Source: Pseudomonas sp. (GTDB taxonomy: Bacteria; Pseudomonadota; Gammaproteobacteria; Pseudomonadales; Pseudomonadaceae). Taken from it: a stretch of DNA of 6,904 nucleotides. How positions within the stretch are numbered: position 1 is the stretch's first letter; each line of letters begins with the position of its first letter. Both the position numbers and the translations under genes were made by a program. The stretch lies in the NCBI GenBank assembly GCA_003525045.1, contig DQGF01000511.1, forward strand, positions 1 through 6,904, in the 5' to 3' direction. Positions 1 through 6,248 of the stretch are shown one piece after another. Below the pieces are notes generated by a model. The model saw only the letters and a list, made by a program, of their open reading frames with translations. It made no database searches and had not been told where the DNA came from.

Positions 1-10
1 GCCCGCGAAG
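1..10 (+). repeat. possible REP tail just past pxpC
   Basis: The first ten bases match the 3' end of the REP at the right edge of this window (6846-6855) at nine of ten positions. The single difference gives the GCCCGCGAAG variant that is also frequent in Pseudomonas REPs. It lies three bases beyond the pxpC stop codon, a usual place for REPs. Ten bases cannot prove it; the rest would lie outside the window. Confidence 0.3.
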
Positions 11-13
11 CTT

Positions 14-940
14 TTAGCGGTTAACGAACCGCTGCAAATACTCGACCTGTTCCCGATACGCCACATCCTGCACCACCGGCCGCAACCGCACCTGCGTCCC
101 GGGCAAACACTGCGCCAGCCGCGCCAACGCCAACGGCGTCATCGCCCCCAACCGCGGATACCCACCAATGGTCTGCCGATCATTGAGCAATACAATCGGC
201 TGCCCGTCCGGTGGCACCTGGACCGCCCCCAGCGGGATCCCTTCGGAAATCATCGGTTTGCCCTGGTATTCCAATACCGTTCCCAACAAGCGAATGCCCA
301 TGCGATCGGCACGGCTGTCGAGGGTCCAGGCACTGTTGAACGCGTCGAACAGACTTTGCCCGCTGAACTCACCAATCTGCGCGCCGAGCACCAGATCCAG
401 CGGTGCAGCGAGATTCAGGTCCGGTCGCTGGTCTGCCGGCAACGCCCGCAGCAGCATCAGCGAGCTCCCCGAATAGCTCAACGTCTGCCCCTTGACGAGC
501 GGACGGCCCATGCCATCGAGACCGCCGAGTTCTTCACGCACCACTGTCGCCCGGCTGCCCAGCACCTTGGGCGCATCGAATCCGCCCGGTGCCGCCAGAT
601 AGGCCCGGGCTCCGAGTAACGGCTGAGTGAATTGCAGTCGCTGACCTTTGTGCAACCTGAAACTGCGCCACGGCGCCAACACCTCGCCATCGATTTGCGC
701 CCCCAGATCCGCGCCACCCAGGGCCAGCACGCAATCCTCTTCGGCCAACACGCTGAAACCGCCGAGAGTAATCTCGATCACCGGCGCATCCAGCCGGTTA
801 CCCAGCAACCAGTTGGCCCACGACATCGATCGCCAATCCAGCGCTCCGCCCTGGGTCACGCCCAGATGCCGCACGCCGAAACGGCCAGCGTCCTGCAACA
901 GGCACAAGGGTGTACTCGCTTCTACTGATAGACGGCTCAT
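14..940 (-). CDS. pxpC: 5-oxoprolinase subunit PxpC (KipA-like, biotin-dependent carboxyltransferase family)
   Basis: This encodes 308 residues, the usual size for the KipA/PxpC family, often labelled allophanate hydrolase subunit 2 or biotin-dependent carboxyltransferase family protein. With PxpA and PxpB it forms the cytoplasmic ATP-dependent 5-oxoprolinase that opens 5-oxoproline to glutamate. Family blocks are visible in order: QDAGRFG with the following GV..GGALD (about residues 16-35), RAYLAAPGGFD (112-122), GSRATV (128-133), SRADRMGIRL (209-218), and a long conserved C-terminal block running from SEGIPLGAVQVPPDGQP into NDRQTIGGYPRLG (232-265). The ATG overlaps the pxpB stop as ATGA, and a full AGGAGG lies 7 bases upstream. 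The stop is TAA. It is the last gene of the operon inside the window. The catalytic share of this subunit is known only from the family; the assignment rests on both the motifs and the pxpA-pxpB neighbourhood. Confidence 0.93.
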   Translation of the reverse strand: MSRLSVEASTPLCLLQDAGRFGVRHLGVTQGGALDWRSMSWANWLLGNRLDAPVIEITLGGFSVLAEEDCVLALGGADLGAQIDGEVLAPWRSFRLHKGQRLQFTQPLLGARAYLAAPGGFDAPKVLGSRATVVREELGGLDGMGRPLVKGQTLSYSGSSLMLLRALPADQRPDLNLAAPLDLVLGAQIGEFSGQSLFDAFNSAWTLDSRADRMGIRLLGTVLEYQGKPMISEGIPLGAVQVPPDGQPIVLLNDRQTIGGYPRLGAMTPLALARLAQCLPGTQVRLRPVVQDVAYREQVEYLQRFVNR

Positions 941-1641
941 GCCAGCGCCTCCTGCGGCGTGTCGTCACCGCCCAGGTTGATGAACTCGGCATGGCTGACG
1001 GCTTCAAAGCGCACGGTATCGCCCGGTTGCATCAGGCTGTAGCCGTCGCGTTCGCGGTCGAACAATTTGGCCGGGGTCCGGCCGATCAGGTTCCAGCCAC
1101 CCGGCGAAACCACCGGGTAAGCCGCCGTCTGGCGTTCGGCAATGCCGACACTGCCGGCAGCGACCTTTTTACGCGGCGTGTTCAGGCGCGGTGCGGCCAG
1201 CGCCTCTTCCACCAGTCCCATGAAGGCGAAGCCCGGCGCGAAACCCAACGCGAACACCTGATACTCGCGTTCGCTGTGACGACGGATCACCTCCTCCACC
1301 GCCAATCCACTGCGCTGAGACAGCAAGCTCAGCTCCGGGCCGACACTCAAGTCATACCAGACCGGCAGCACATGACATTTGCCGCCGGTGCGGGCGTTGG
1401 GTGACAGATCGATCAAGGCTTCGGCAATCAGCTCCCGAGCCTGGGCCGGACTCAGCGCGGTCAGATCGTAATGCACCATGATCGTTGTATAAGACGGCAC
1501 CAGATCGATCAGGTGCCCGACGAACGCGGCGCGCAGACCTTCGCTGGCCGCGAGCATCCACGGCATGTTGGCCTCGGCGATCTCATCGAACAGACGCACC
1601 ATCAGGCAGTCCAGCGCCACCACTTCCACGCGCGGTTTCAT
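937..1641 (-). CDS. pxpB: 5-oxoprolinase subunit PxpB (KipI-like)
   Basis: This encodes 234 residues of the KipI / allophanate hydrolase subunit 1 family. In organisms with the PxpABC enzyme it is the partner of PxpC in ATP-dependent 5-oxoproline cleavage. Visible family motifs are [13 protein letters not shown] (about 47-59), the glycine-phenylalanine block [11 protein letters not shown] (132-142), [18 protein letters not shown] (151-168), [20 protein letters not shown] (171-190) and a C-terminal MQPGD (204-208). The start codon overlaps the pxpA stop as ATGA and the stop overlaps the pxpC start in the same way. The ribosome binding site before the ATG is weak, so translation probably depends on coupling to pxpA. 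In Bacillus the homologue KipI inhibits the sporulation kinase KinA; that role is not expected here because the gene sits in a pxpABC operon of a Gram-negative bacterium. Confidence 0.93.
   Translation of the reverse strand: MKPRVEVVALDCLMVRLFDEIAEANMPWMLAASEGLRAAFVGHLIDLVPSYTTIMVHYDLTALSPAQARELIAEALIDLSPNARTGGKCHVLPVWYDLSVGPELSLLSQRSGLAVEEVIRRHSEREYQVFALGFAPGFAFMGLVEEALAAPRLNTPRKKVAAGSVGIAERQTAAYPVVSPGGWNLIGRTPAKLFDRERDGYSLMQPGDTVRFEAVSHAEFINLGGDDTPQEALA
948..953 (-). promoter_or_regulatory. consensus Shine-Dalgarno for pxpC
   Basis: A perfect AGGAGG sits 7 bases before the pxpC ATG, inside the 3' end of pxpB. It fixes the start and suggests that pxpC can initiate strongly in addition to coupling through the ATGA overlap. 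The pxpB start, which has the same kind of overlap, has no comparable site. Confidence 0.8.
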
Positions 1642-2390
1642 GACGCGCTCTGCTGATCGAGTGCTTCGCGGATACGCCGCACGGCGGCCACCGAACTGGC
1701 GTTGTCGCCGTGCACGCAGAGGGTGTTGGCCTGCAAGTGCAAGGCGCTGCCGTCGCTGGCGACAAGATTGCCACCGCTAGCGATGGTCAACGCCTGGTCG
1801 ATGATTTTTTCCGGATCGTGATGCACAGCACCGGGCAGTTGCCGCGAGACCAGCATGCCCGCCTTGTCGTAGGCGCGATCGGCGAAGGCTTCGAACCACA
1901 GGGTCACGCCGTATTCATCGCCCAGCTGTTGCGCGGCGCTGTTGTCGCGGGTGGCCATCAGCATCAACGGCAAGGTCCCGTCATAGGCAGCCACAGCCTG
2001 CAGTACGGCGCGCAATTGCGCCGGGTTGGCCATCATGTCGTTGTACATGGCGCCGTGGGGTTTGACGTAACTCACCCGTCCGCCCTGGGCCCGGCAGATG
2101 CCGTCGAGAGCACCAATCTGGTAGTGCAGAATGTCTTGAAGTTCCTGGGCGGTGTAGGCCATGGACCGGCGGCCAAACCCCACCAGGTCCTGATAGGCGG
2201 GATGGGCACCGATCTGTACGCCGTTGCTCAGGGCCAGGCTGACGGTCTTGCGCATGATGCTCGGGTCGCCGGCGTGGAAGCCGCAGGCGATGTTGGCGCA
2301 ATCGATGAAGGGCATGACCTCGGCGTCCAGACCCATGGTCCAGTTGCCGAAACTCTCGCCGATGTCGCAGTTCAATAGCAGGCGGTTCAC
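1638..2390 (-). CDS. pxpA: 5-oxoprolinase subunit PxpA (LamB/YcsF family), GTG start
   Basis: This encodes 250 residues from a GTG start and belongs to the LamB/YcsF family, the third component of prokaryotic 5-oxoprolinase. Motifs are [10 protein letters not shown] (about 6-15), [12 protein letters not shown] (32-43), [15 protein letters not shown] (61-75), VKPHGAMYN (109-117), EAFADRAY (167-174), SRQLPGAV (182-189) and CVHGDN (225-230). These are the acidic and histidine-rich blocks typical of the family. An in-frame ATG 42 bases further upstream (2430-2432) would add 14 residues, but the GTG is preferred. It has AGGAG 8 bases before it, the conserved NCD(I/L)GE motif usually starts within a few residues of the N terminus, and 250 residues agrees with the roughly 244 of E. 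coli PxpA. The gene lies 75 bases downstream of the transporter and overlaps pxpB by 4 bases. Confidence 0.93.
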   Translation of the reverse strand: MNRLLLNCDIGESFGNWTMGLDAEVMPFIDCANIACGFHAGDPSIMRKTVSLALSNGVQIGAHPAYQDLVGFGRRSMAYTAQELQDILHYQIGALDGICRAQGGRVSYVKPHGAMYNDMMANPAQLRAVLQAVAAYDGTLPLMLMATRDNSAAQQLGDEYGVTLWFEAFADRAYDKAGMLVSRQLPGAVHHDPEKIIDQALTIASGGNLVASDGSALHLQANTLCVHGDNASSVAAVRRIREALDQQSAS

Positions 2391-2465
2391 GGTGAACACT
2401 CCTGTAGGTTTTATTCTTTTAGTTGTAGGCATTTGCCCGCAGATTATCAGTTGCCAGGCGTTAAG
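2391..2465 (-). other. 75-base gap between the transporter gene and pxpA
   Basis: This gap on the transcribed strand holds two copies of CCTACA (2404-2409 and 2425-2430) around an A/T-rich stretch (ACTAAAAGAATAAAA), just ahead of the pxpA Shine-Dalgarno. A GATAAT hexamer resembling a -10 box also occurs, but with no acceptable -35 at the right distance. There is no clear terminator hairpin, so the transporter and pxp genes are probably on one transcript. Confidence 0.35.
2399..2403 (-). promoter_or_regulatory. Shine-Dalgarno that decides the pxpA GTG start
   Basis: AGGAG lies 8 bases before the GTG at 2388-2390. The longer ATG alternative at 2430-2432 has only a weak GCGGGC before it. This site would fall inside the coding sequence if the ATG were used, which argues for the GTG. 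Confidence 0.7.
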
Positions 2466-3752
2466 TTATTGGGCTTCGAGTTGCTTGCCACGGGTTTCCG
2501 GCAGGCTCAACGCCGCCAGGATCACCACCCCGTAGGACACTGCCGCAAACGCCCCGATGCCTACGCTCAAAGGTACTTTCTGACTCAGCAAGCCGATCAA
2601 CAGCGGGAACAACGCTGCCAGCGCCCGGCCGATGTTGTAGCAAAAGCCCTGGCCCGAGCCGCGAATCCGCGTTGGAAACAGTTCGGTCAAAAACGCGCCC
2701 ATGCCGCTGAAAATACCCGAGGCGAAGAAGCCCAAAGGAAAGCCCAGCCAGAGCATCACGCCGTTACTGACAGGCAGTTGGGTATAGAGCAGCACGATGG
2801 TGAACGAGCCCACCGCGAACAAGATGAAGTTCTTCTTGCGACCGAGGATGTCAGTCAAATACGCGCTGATGACGTATCCAACGTAGGAACCGACGATCAC
2901 CATCGCCAGATATCCACCGGTGCCGAGTACGCTCAATCCGCGCTCGTTCTTCAGAAAGGTCGGCAGCCAGGAGGTGATTGCGTAGTAGCCACCCAGTGCC
3001 CCGGTGGTCAGCACCGAGGCGCGAATAGTGGTGAACAGGATGCCGGGGGCGAAGATCTCATAGAATTTGGCCGGATTGCCTGGCTCCTGTCTGGCCTTGG
3101 CCTCGCGGTAGATTTCCGGGTCCTTGACCAGTCGGCGGACGAAGATCACGAAAATCGCCGGCACGATACCGAGGATGAACAATGCGCGCCAGGCGTCTTC
3201 CGGTGGCAATACCGAGAACAGCAGCGCATACAGAATCGCCGTCAGCCCCCACCCCAGGGCCCAGCCCGATTGCACCATGCCCACCGCTTTGCCGCGGTCC
3301 TTGGCGCGAATCACTTCGCCCATCAGCACCGCGCCGGCGGTCCATTCACCACCGAAACCGAAGCCCATCAGCGTGCGGCTGATCAACAATTGTTCGTAGT
3401 TCTGGGCGAAGCCACAGAGGAAAGTGAAGAAGGCGAACCACAACACGGTCAGTTGCAGGGTGCGCACGCGACCGATGCGGTCGGAAAGAATCCCCGCCAA
3501 CCAGCCGCCGATGGCCGAAGCAATGAGGGTACTGGTGTGAATTAACCCGGCTTCACCGGTAGTGATGCCCCACATGGCAATCAGGGTCGGCACCACGAAG
3601 CTGAGCATCTGGGTGTCCATGCCGTCCAGGCCATAGCCGATCTTGCAGCTCCAGAAGGTGCGGCGTTCCTGCTGATTGATGTTGCGGTACCAGTCGAAAG
3701 GTCCCGGGCGAGCGGTGGCCTTGGGGGTGTCGAGCGTGTCGGGCGCACTCAT
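2466..3752 (-). CDS. MFS transporter, aromatic acid/metabolite:H+ symporter-like; probable uptake partner of PxpABC
   Basis: This encodes 428 residues, an inner-membrane major facilitator protein with about 12 hydrophobic segments. Family marks are DGMD at 43-46 in the first segment (the DGxD signature of aromatic acid:H+ symporters such as PcaK), the loop motif GWLAGILSDRIGRVRT at 83-98, RTLMGFGFGGEW at 126-137, a second cytoplasmic-loop copy LTDILGRKK at 299-307, LFPTRIRGSGQGF at 358-370, and PETRGKQLE at 418-426. The start is ATG with GGAG 7 bases upstream. It is the first gene of the operon, followed by pxpA, pxpB and pxpC, and is divergent from a LysR gene. From the context I infer import of 5-oxoproline or a compound metabolised to it; sequence alone does not give the substrate. 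Related proteins carry aromatic acids, sialic acid or other organic acids, so those remain possible. Confidence 0.9.
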   Translation of the reverse strand: MSAPDTLDTPKATARPGPFDWYRNINQQERRTFWSCKIGYGLDGMDTQMLSFVVPTLIAMWGITTGEAGLIHTSTLIASAIGGWLAGILSDRIGRVRTLQLTVLWFAFFTFLCGFAQNYEQLLISRTLMGFGFGGEWTAGAVLMGEVIRAKDRGKAVGMVQSGWALGWGLTAILYALLFSVLPPEDAWRALFILGIVPAIFVIFVRRLVKDPEIYREAKARQEPGNPAKFYEIFAPGILFTTIRASVLTTGALGGYYAITSWLPTFLKNERGLSVLGTGGYLAMVIVGSYVGYVISAYLTDILGRKKNFILFAVGSFTIVLLYTQLPVSNGVMLWLGFPLGFFASGIFSGMGAFLTELFPTRIRGSGQGFCYNIGRALAALFPLLIGLLSQKVPLSVGIGAFAAVSYGVVILAALSLPETRGKQLEAQ

Positions 3753-3837
3753 GGCAAATCTCCGCGCTAATTTTATTGGTATTGTTCTGAGCCCCGACGA
3801 CGCCTATCGTGGGAACCGGATGGCCTGATTTTTGGGC

Positions 3838-3849
3838 GCAGGGCCCTGC
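3838..3849. promoter_or_regulatory. perfect 12-base palindrome, candidate operator
   Basis: GCAGGGCCCTGC is a perfect 12-base palindrome near the middle of the divergent region, about 63 bases before the lysR start and 85 bases before the transporter start. It is a reasonable operator candidate, but GC-rich palindromes of this size also arise by chance. Confidence 0.3.
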
Positions 3850-3880
3850 CGCGTCCAACTAATAAAACCCCGCCATAGAC

Positions 3881-3895
3881 ATAAGAAAACTTTAT
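3881..3895. promoter_or_regulatory. candidate LysR-type T-N11-A box
   Basis: ATAAGAAAACTTTAT has matching ends (ATAA and TTAT) around seven central bases and contains T-N11-A (T at 3882, A at 3894), the general LysR-family binding pattern. It ends 17 bases before the lysR ATG, where bound regulator would repress its own gene. Short A/T-rich dyads are common, so this is tentative. Confidence 0.3.
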
Positions 3896-3912
3896 CCCCG
3901 CGAGCTGATCCC

Positions 3913-4839
3913 ATGAACCTGAAGTTTCTCGAGACCTTTGTCTGGGTCGCCCGACTCAAGAGCTTTCGCCTCACGGCAGACAAGCTCTTCACCACCCAGG
4001 CATCGATTTCCAGCCGGATCGCGGTGCTCGAAGGCGAGCTCGGGGTGAAGCTGTTCCTGCGCGATTCCCGCGGCGTGAGCCTGACGCCCGAAGGCCTGAA
4101 GGTGCTTGACTATGCCGAGCAGATGATGGACACCATGCAGGCGCTCAAGCAGTCGATCGAGACCCGCTCGAGCAAGGTTGGACGGGTCCGGATCGGCGTG
4201 ATGGACACGGTGATCCACACCTGGCTGAGCCCGTTGGTGGCACAGATGATGGATCACTATCCGCTGGTGGAAATCGAGCTGGTGGCCGATACAGCGCTCA
4301 ATCTCTGCGATCAGCTGCAAAAAGGCTTTCTCGATCTGATCCTGCAAACCGACCTTTTGCGCCAGGAAAGTGTGCGCAGCCTGGAGCTGGCCAGCCACCC
4401 GATGGGCTGGATCGTTGCCAGTCACTCGATCTACAACCGCGAATATTCCGGCATTGCCGATCTGGCTCGCGAGCGGATTATTACCTACTCGAAAAACTCA
4501 CATCCACATCAGGACATCTTGAGTCTGATGCAGGCCAACGGCGTCATGGCGCCACGGCTCAACTGCGTGAATTCGGTGTCGGCGATAACCCGCTTGCTTC
4601 GGGATGGCTTCGGTATTGGCGCGTTGCCGCCGGTGTTGGTGGCGGAAGAACTGGCGCGGGGGGAACTGACCTTGCTGGCCATCGAGCAACGGCCGCCGAA
4701 TTTGCAGGTGGTGGTGTCGTGGCGGACCGGGGTGGAGTGGGTCGAGGAGATTGTGACGTTGTGTCAGCAGGTGTTGGAGGGGTATGCGCGTAAGGTGGGT
4801 GAGGATTACATCGTATTGAGCAAACCTTCGGTTAGCTAA
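3913..4839 (+). CDS. LysR-family transcriptional regulator, probable regulator of the transporter-pxpABC operon
   Basis: This encodes 308 residues, the normal LysR length. Residues 1-60 form the winged helix-turn-helix: MNLKFLETFVWVARLKSF, then the recognition part around TTQASISSRIAVLEGELG (27-44), LFLRDSRGVSLTPEG (47-61). A linker helix follows, and residues 91-290 form the periplasmic-binding-protein-like effector domain, beginning GRVRIGVMD and containing the typical RLLRDGFGIGALP block near 228-239. Reading could extend upstream in frame to a TTG at 3832, but the conserved N terminus begins at the ATG at 3913, so that start is chosen; its ribosome binding site is weak. The gene is divergent from the transporter operon, which it probably controls with 5-oxoproline or a related compound as effector (inference). 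The TAA lies in the left arm of the downstream inverted repeat. I do not recognise a named orthologue. Confidence 0.92.
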   Translation: MNLKFLETFVWVARLKSFRLTADKLFTTQASISSRIAVLEGELGVKLFLRDSRGVSLTPEGLKVLDYAEQMMDTMQALKQSIETRSSKVGRVRIGVMDTVIHTWLSPLVAQMMDHYPLVEIELVADTALNLCDQLQKGFLDLILQTDLLRQESVRSLELASHPMGWIVASHSIYNREYSGIADLARERIITYSKNSHPHQDILSLMQANGVMAPRLNCVNSVSAITRLLRDGFGIGALPPVLVAEELARGELTLLAIEQRPPNLQVVVSWRTGVEWVEEIVTLCQQVLEGYARKVGEDYIVLSKPSVS

Positions 4840-4874
4840 GATCAAAAGATCGCAGGCTGCGATCTTTTGATCTT
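4838..4874. terminator. perfect 37-base inverted repeat, probable bidirectional terminator
   Basis: The left arm AAGATCAAAAGATCGCAG and right arm CTGCGATCTTTTGATCTT are exact complements across their whole length, sharing the centre at 4856. This gives a stem of up to about 16 pairs with a small loop. It lies between the convergent 3' ends of lysR and the DUF2937-like gene, and its first two bases are part of the lysR TAA. The right side is followed by GATCTTTTG, a direct repeat of 4861-4869, giving short T runs on the plus strand; the stem itself has T runs on both strands. GATCGCAG-type palindromes recur between genes in fluorescent Pseudomonas, so this may also be a member of a dispersed repeat family. 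Confidence 0.75.
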
Positions 4875-4884
4875 GATCTTTTGC

Positions 4885-5427
4885 TTACAGACCGCGCACA
4901 TCCCGATCTTCGATCGGCCGGCTCTGGCGCAGGCGTCTGCCGCCCAGCACCACCCAGTCGATCAGCCGGAACAGGCATTCAATGCCGAACGACAGCAGCA
5001 ACGCGCCGCTCATGCCCCAGATCATCGCTTCAGGCGTCAGCAGGATCTGGTAGCTGTAGCCATTCCAGGTTTCCTTGCGAATATCCGGATCGGCCGCCAG
5101 GACCACTTGCAGGAAGCGGATGTACCACGGCCCCTGCATGGCCTGGAACTGTTTATCGAGGGCCTGTTGACGGGTCAGCAGGGTGTTCAGGCTATCGGCA
5201 TCGCTGCGAAAGATCGGGTCTTCGCTGGCACGGTAATGGGCCACCAGCGCCTGCATGTCACCTTTGAAGAACTGATTCGCCGTGCCCTGAAAACCGCTCA
5301 GGCCGGTCTGCGCCTCGATCAGATGCGCTTCGACCCGCTTGGCGTAATCGCTGATGAACCCCGGCACCTGGACACCGATCAACAGGCCCGCCGCAAACAA
5401 CACCAGCCGTAGATAACTGAGCAACAT
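4885..5427 (-). CDS. DUF2937-like inner-membrane protein of unknown function
   Basis: This encodes 180 residues resembling the DUF2937 family of proteobacterial membrane proteins, whose function is unknown. The N terminus (about 4-21, SYLRLVLFAAGLLIGVQV) is a membrane segment or uncleaved signal anchor. Residues 25-125 are a polar, mostly helical region (YAKRVEAHLIEAQTGLSGF, then FFKGDMQALVAHY) probably exposed to the periplasm. A second membrane segment covers about 134-160 and is followed by a basic tail GGRRLRQSR (162-170). This gives a two-pass hairpin with both ends in the cytoplasm. The start is ATG with AGGA about 9-10 bases upstream, only 12 bases after the amidotransferase stop, so the two genes are clearly cotranscribed. 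It is the last gene of its cluster and ends just before the shared inverted repeat. The family name is from recognition of the pattern, not from a search. Confidence 0.8.
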   Translation of the reverse strand: MLLSYLRLVLFAAGLLIGVQVPGFISDYAKRVEAHLIEAQTGLSGFQGTANQFFKGDMQALVAHYRASEDPIFRSDADSLNTLLTRQQALDKQFQAMQGPWYIRFLQVVLAADPDIRKETWNGYSYQILLTPEAMIWGMSGALLLSFGIECLFRLIDWVVLGGRRLRQSRPIEDRDVRGL

Positions 5428-5439
5428 GCGAGAGTGTCC

Positions 5440-6216
5440 TTATTCGGTCTTGCCCTGGCTGACGCATTCACCGCGCCGCCACAGGCTCCATTGGCCCGGT
5501 TCATAGCGGGTCCAGGTTTCATTTTCAGTCAAGGGCTCGGTGGCAATCACCGTGACCACGTCGTTGGGCGTGGTTTCGGCCTGGAAGTCGACGATCACAT
5601 CGACATCCTTCAAGCGCGCCGGGCCAAACGGTGCGCGGCGGGTGATCTGCGCCAGCTTGGTCGAGCAATAGCAGAACAGCCAGTCGCCGTCGCTGAGCAG
5701 GCAATTGAACACGCCTTTGCTGCGGTATTCGGCGCAGGCAGCCACCAGGTCCGGCAACAGTTCTTCGATTTCCACGGGTTCCGGGAATGCGGCACGCACC
5801 CGATTGAGCAAGTCGCAGAACGCCGCTTCGCTGTCGGTATCGCCGACCGGGCGATAAAAGCTGGTGATCGGTTCAAAGGCCGCGAGTTGGCCGTTGTGGG
5901 CGAAACACCAGTTGCGCCCCCACAGCTCGCGCACGAACGGATGGGTGTTGGACAGGCAGACCTTGCCGACGTTGGCCTGGCGGATGTGCCCGATCACCAC
6001 TTCGCTCTTGATCGGATAACGTTGCACCAGGTTGGCGACTTCCGATTCGCAGCTCGCTGCCGGGTCCTGGAACAATCGCAGGCCTCGGCCTTCATAGAAG
6101 GCGATGCCCCAACCGTCGCGGTGCGGACCGGTGCGGCCGCCGCGCTGCATCAGCCCGGTGAAGCTGAACACGATATCGGTCGGGACATTGGCGCTCATGC
6201 CCAATAACTCACACAT
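5440..6216 (-). CDS. yafJ: class II glutamine amidotransferase, YafJ type
   Basis: This encodes 258 residues, close to the roughly 255 of E. coli YafJ. The protein begins [10 protein letters not shown]; after removal of Met, Cys2 is the N-terminal nucleophile of class II (Ntn) glutamine amidotransferases. Other active-site elements are present: DGWG (34-37), GHIRQAN (76-82, Arg79 for the glutamine carboxylate), NTHPF (90-94), CFAHNG (104-109, Asn108-Gly109 oxyanion hole) and GDTDSE (125-130, Asp128). The start is fixed because Cys must follow Met. There is no added synthetase domain, so it is a stand-alone glutaminase-type domain that hydrolyses a gamma-glutamyl bond in an unknown substrate or feeds an unknown partner. 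The yeast relative Dug3 works in glutathione breakdown, while EgtC acts in ergothioneine synthesis. It lies 32 bases after a small membrane protein gene and 12 bases before the DUF2937-like gene. The family is secure, the substrate unknown. Confidence 0.92.
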   Translation of the reverse strand: MCELLGMSANVPTDIVFSFTGLMQRGGRTGPHRDGWGIAFYEGRGLRLFQDPAASCESEVANLVQRYPIKSEVVIGHIRQANVGKVCLSNTHPFVRELWGRNWCFAHNGQLAAFEPITSFYRPVGDTDSEAAFCDLLNRVRAAFPEPVEIEELLPDLVAACAEYRSKGVFNCLLSDGDWLFCYCSTKLAQITRRAPFGPARLKDVDVIVDFQAETTPNDVVTVIATEPLTENETWTRYEPGQWSLWRRGECVSQGKTE

Positions 6217-6248
6217 GCTCGGATTCTCGATTTAATGCAGGGGCAAGG

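Larger units (their letters stand above)
3753..3912. promoter_or_regulatory. divergent regulatory region between the transporter operon and lysR
   Basis: The 160 bases separating the two divergent starts must hold the promoters of both the transporter-pxpABC operon and lysR. Three symmetrical elements are visible: TTTTATT at 3771-3777 with its inverted partner AATAAAA at 3861-3867, a perfect palindrome at 3838-3849, and a T-N11-A box at 3881-3895. I could not place convincing -35/-10 pairs for either direction. Divergent LysR layouts like this usually mean the regulator controls both sides, activating the operon and repressing itself. Confidence 0.6.

Noticed and set aside
937..1641. KipI-type inhibitor of a sporulation kinase
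   Set aside because: That role belongs to Bacillus; the context here is a 5-oxoprolinase operon in a Pseudomonas-like genome.
1710..2378. Open frame of 222 codons on the plus strand opposite pxpA
   Set aside because: It is a complement shadow of a strongly conserved gene and shows no domain or ribosome binding evidence.
937..2390. Reading pxpA, pxpB and pxpC as a LamB porin-related protein and urea amidolyase/allophanate hydrolase subunits
   Set aside because: These are legacy family labels. The three-gene arrangement is the 5-oxoprolinase set, and no biotin carboxylase or amidase partner for urea breakdown is present.
2433..3545. Long open frame (370 codons) on the plus strand opposite the transporter gene
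   Set aside because: The translation is rich in Gln, His, Arg and Ala with no recognisable motif, as expected from the complement of a GC-rich gene. The minus-strand frame has clear MFS motifs and a ribosome binding site.
3832..3912. 27-residue N-terminal extension of the LysR protein from a TTG codon
   Set aside because: The LysR fold begins at MNLKFLETF, and the extension would cover the palindrome and the T-N11-A box. It is more likely untranslated regulatory DNA.
5434..6207. Open frame of 257 codons on the plus strand opposite the amidotransferase gene
   Set aside because: It mirrors almost exactly the extent of the real gene and has no family features; the minus-strand product has all class II amidotransferase active-site residues.
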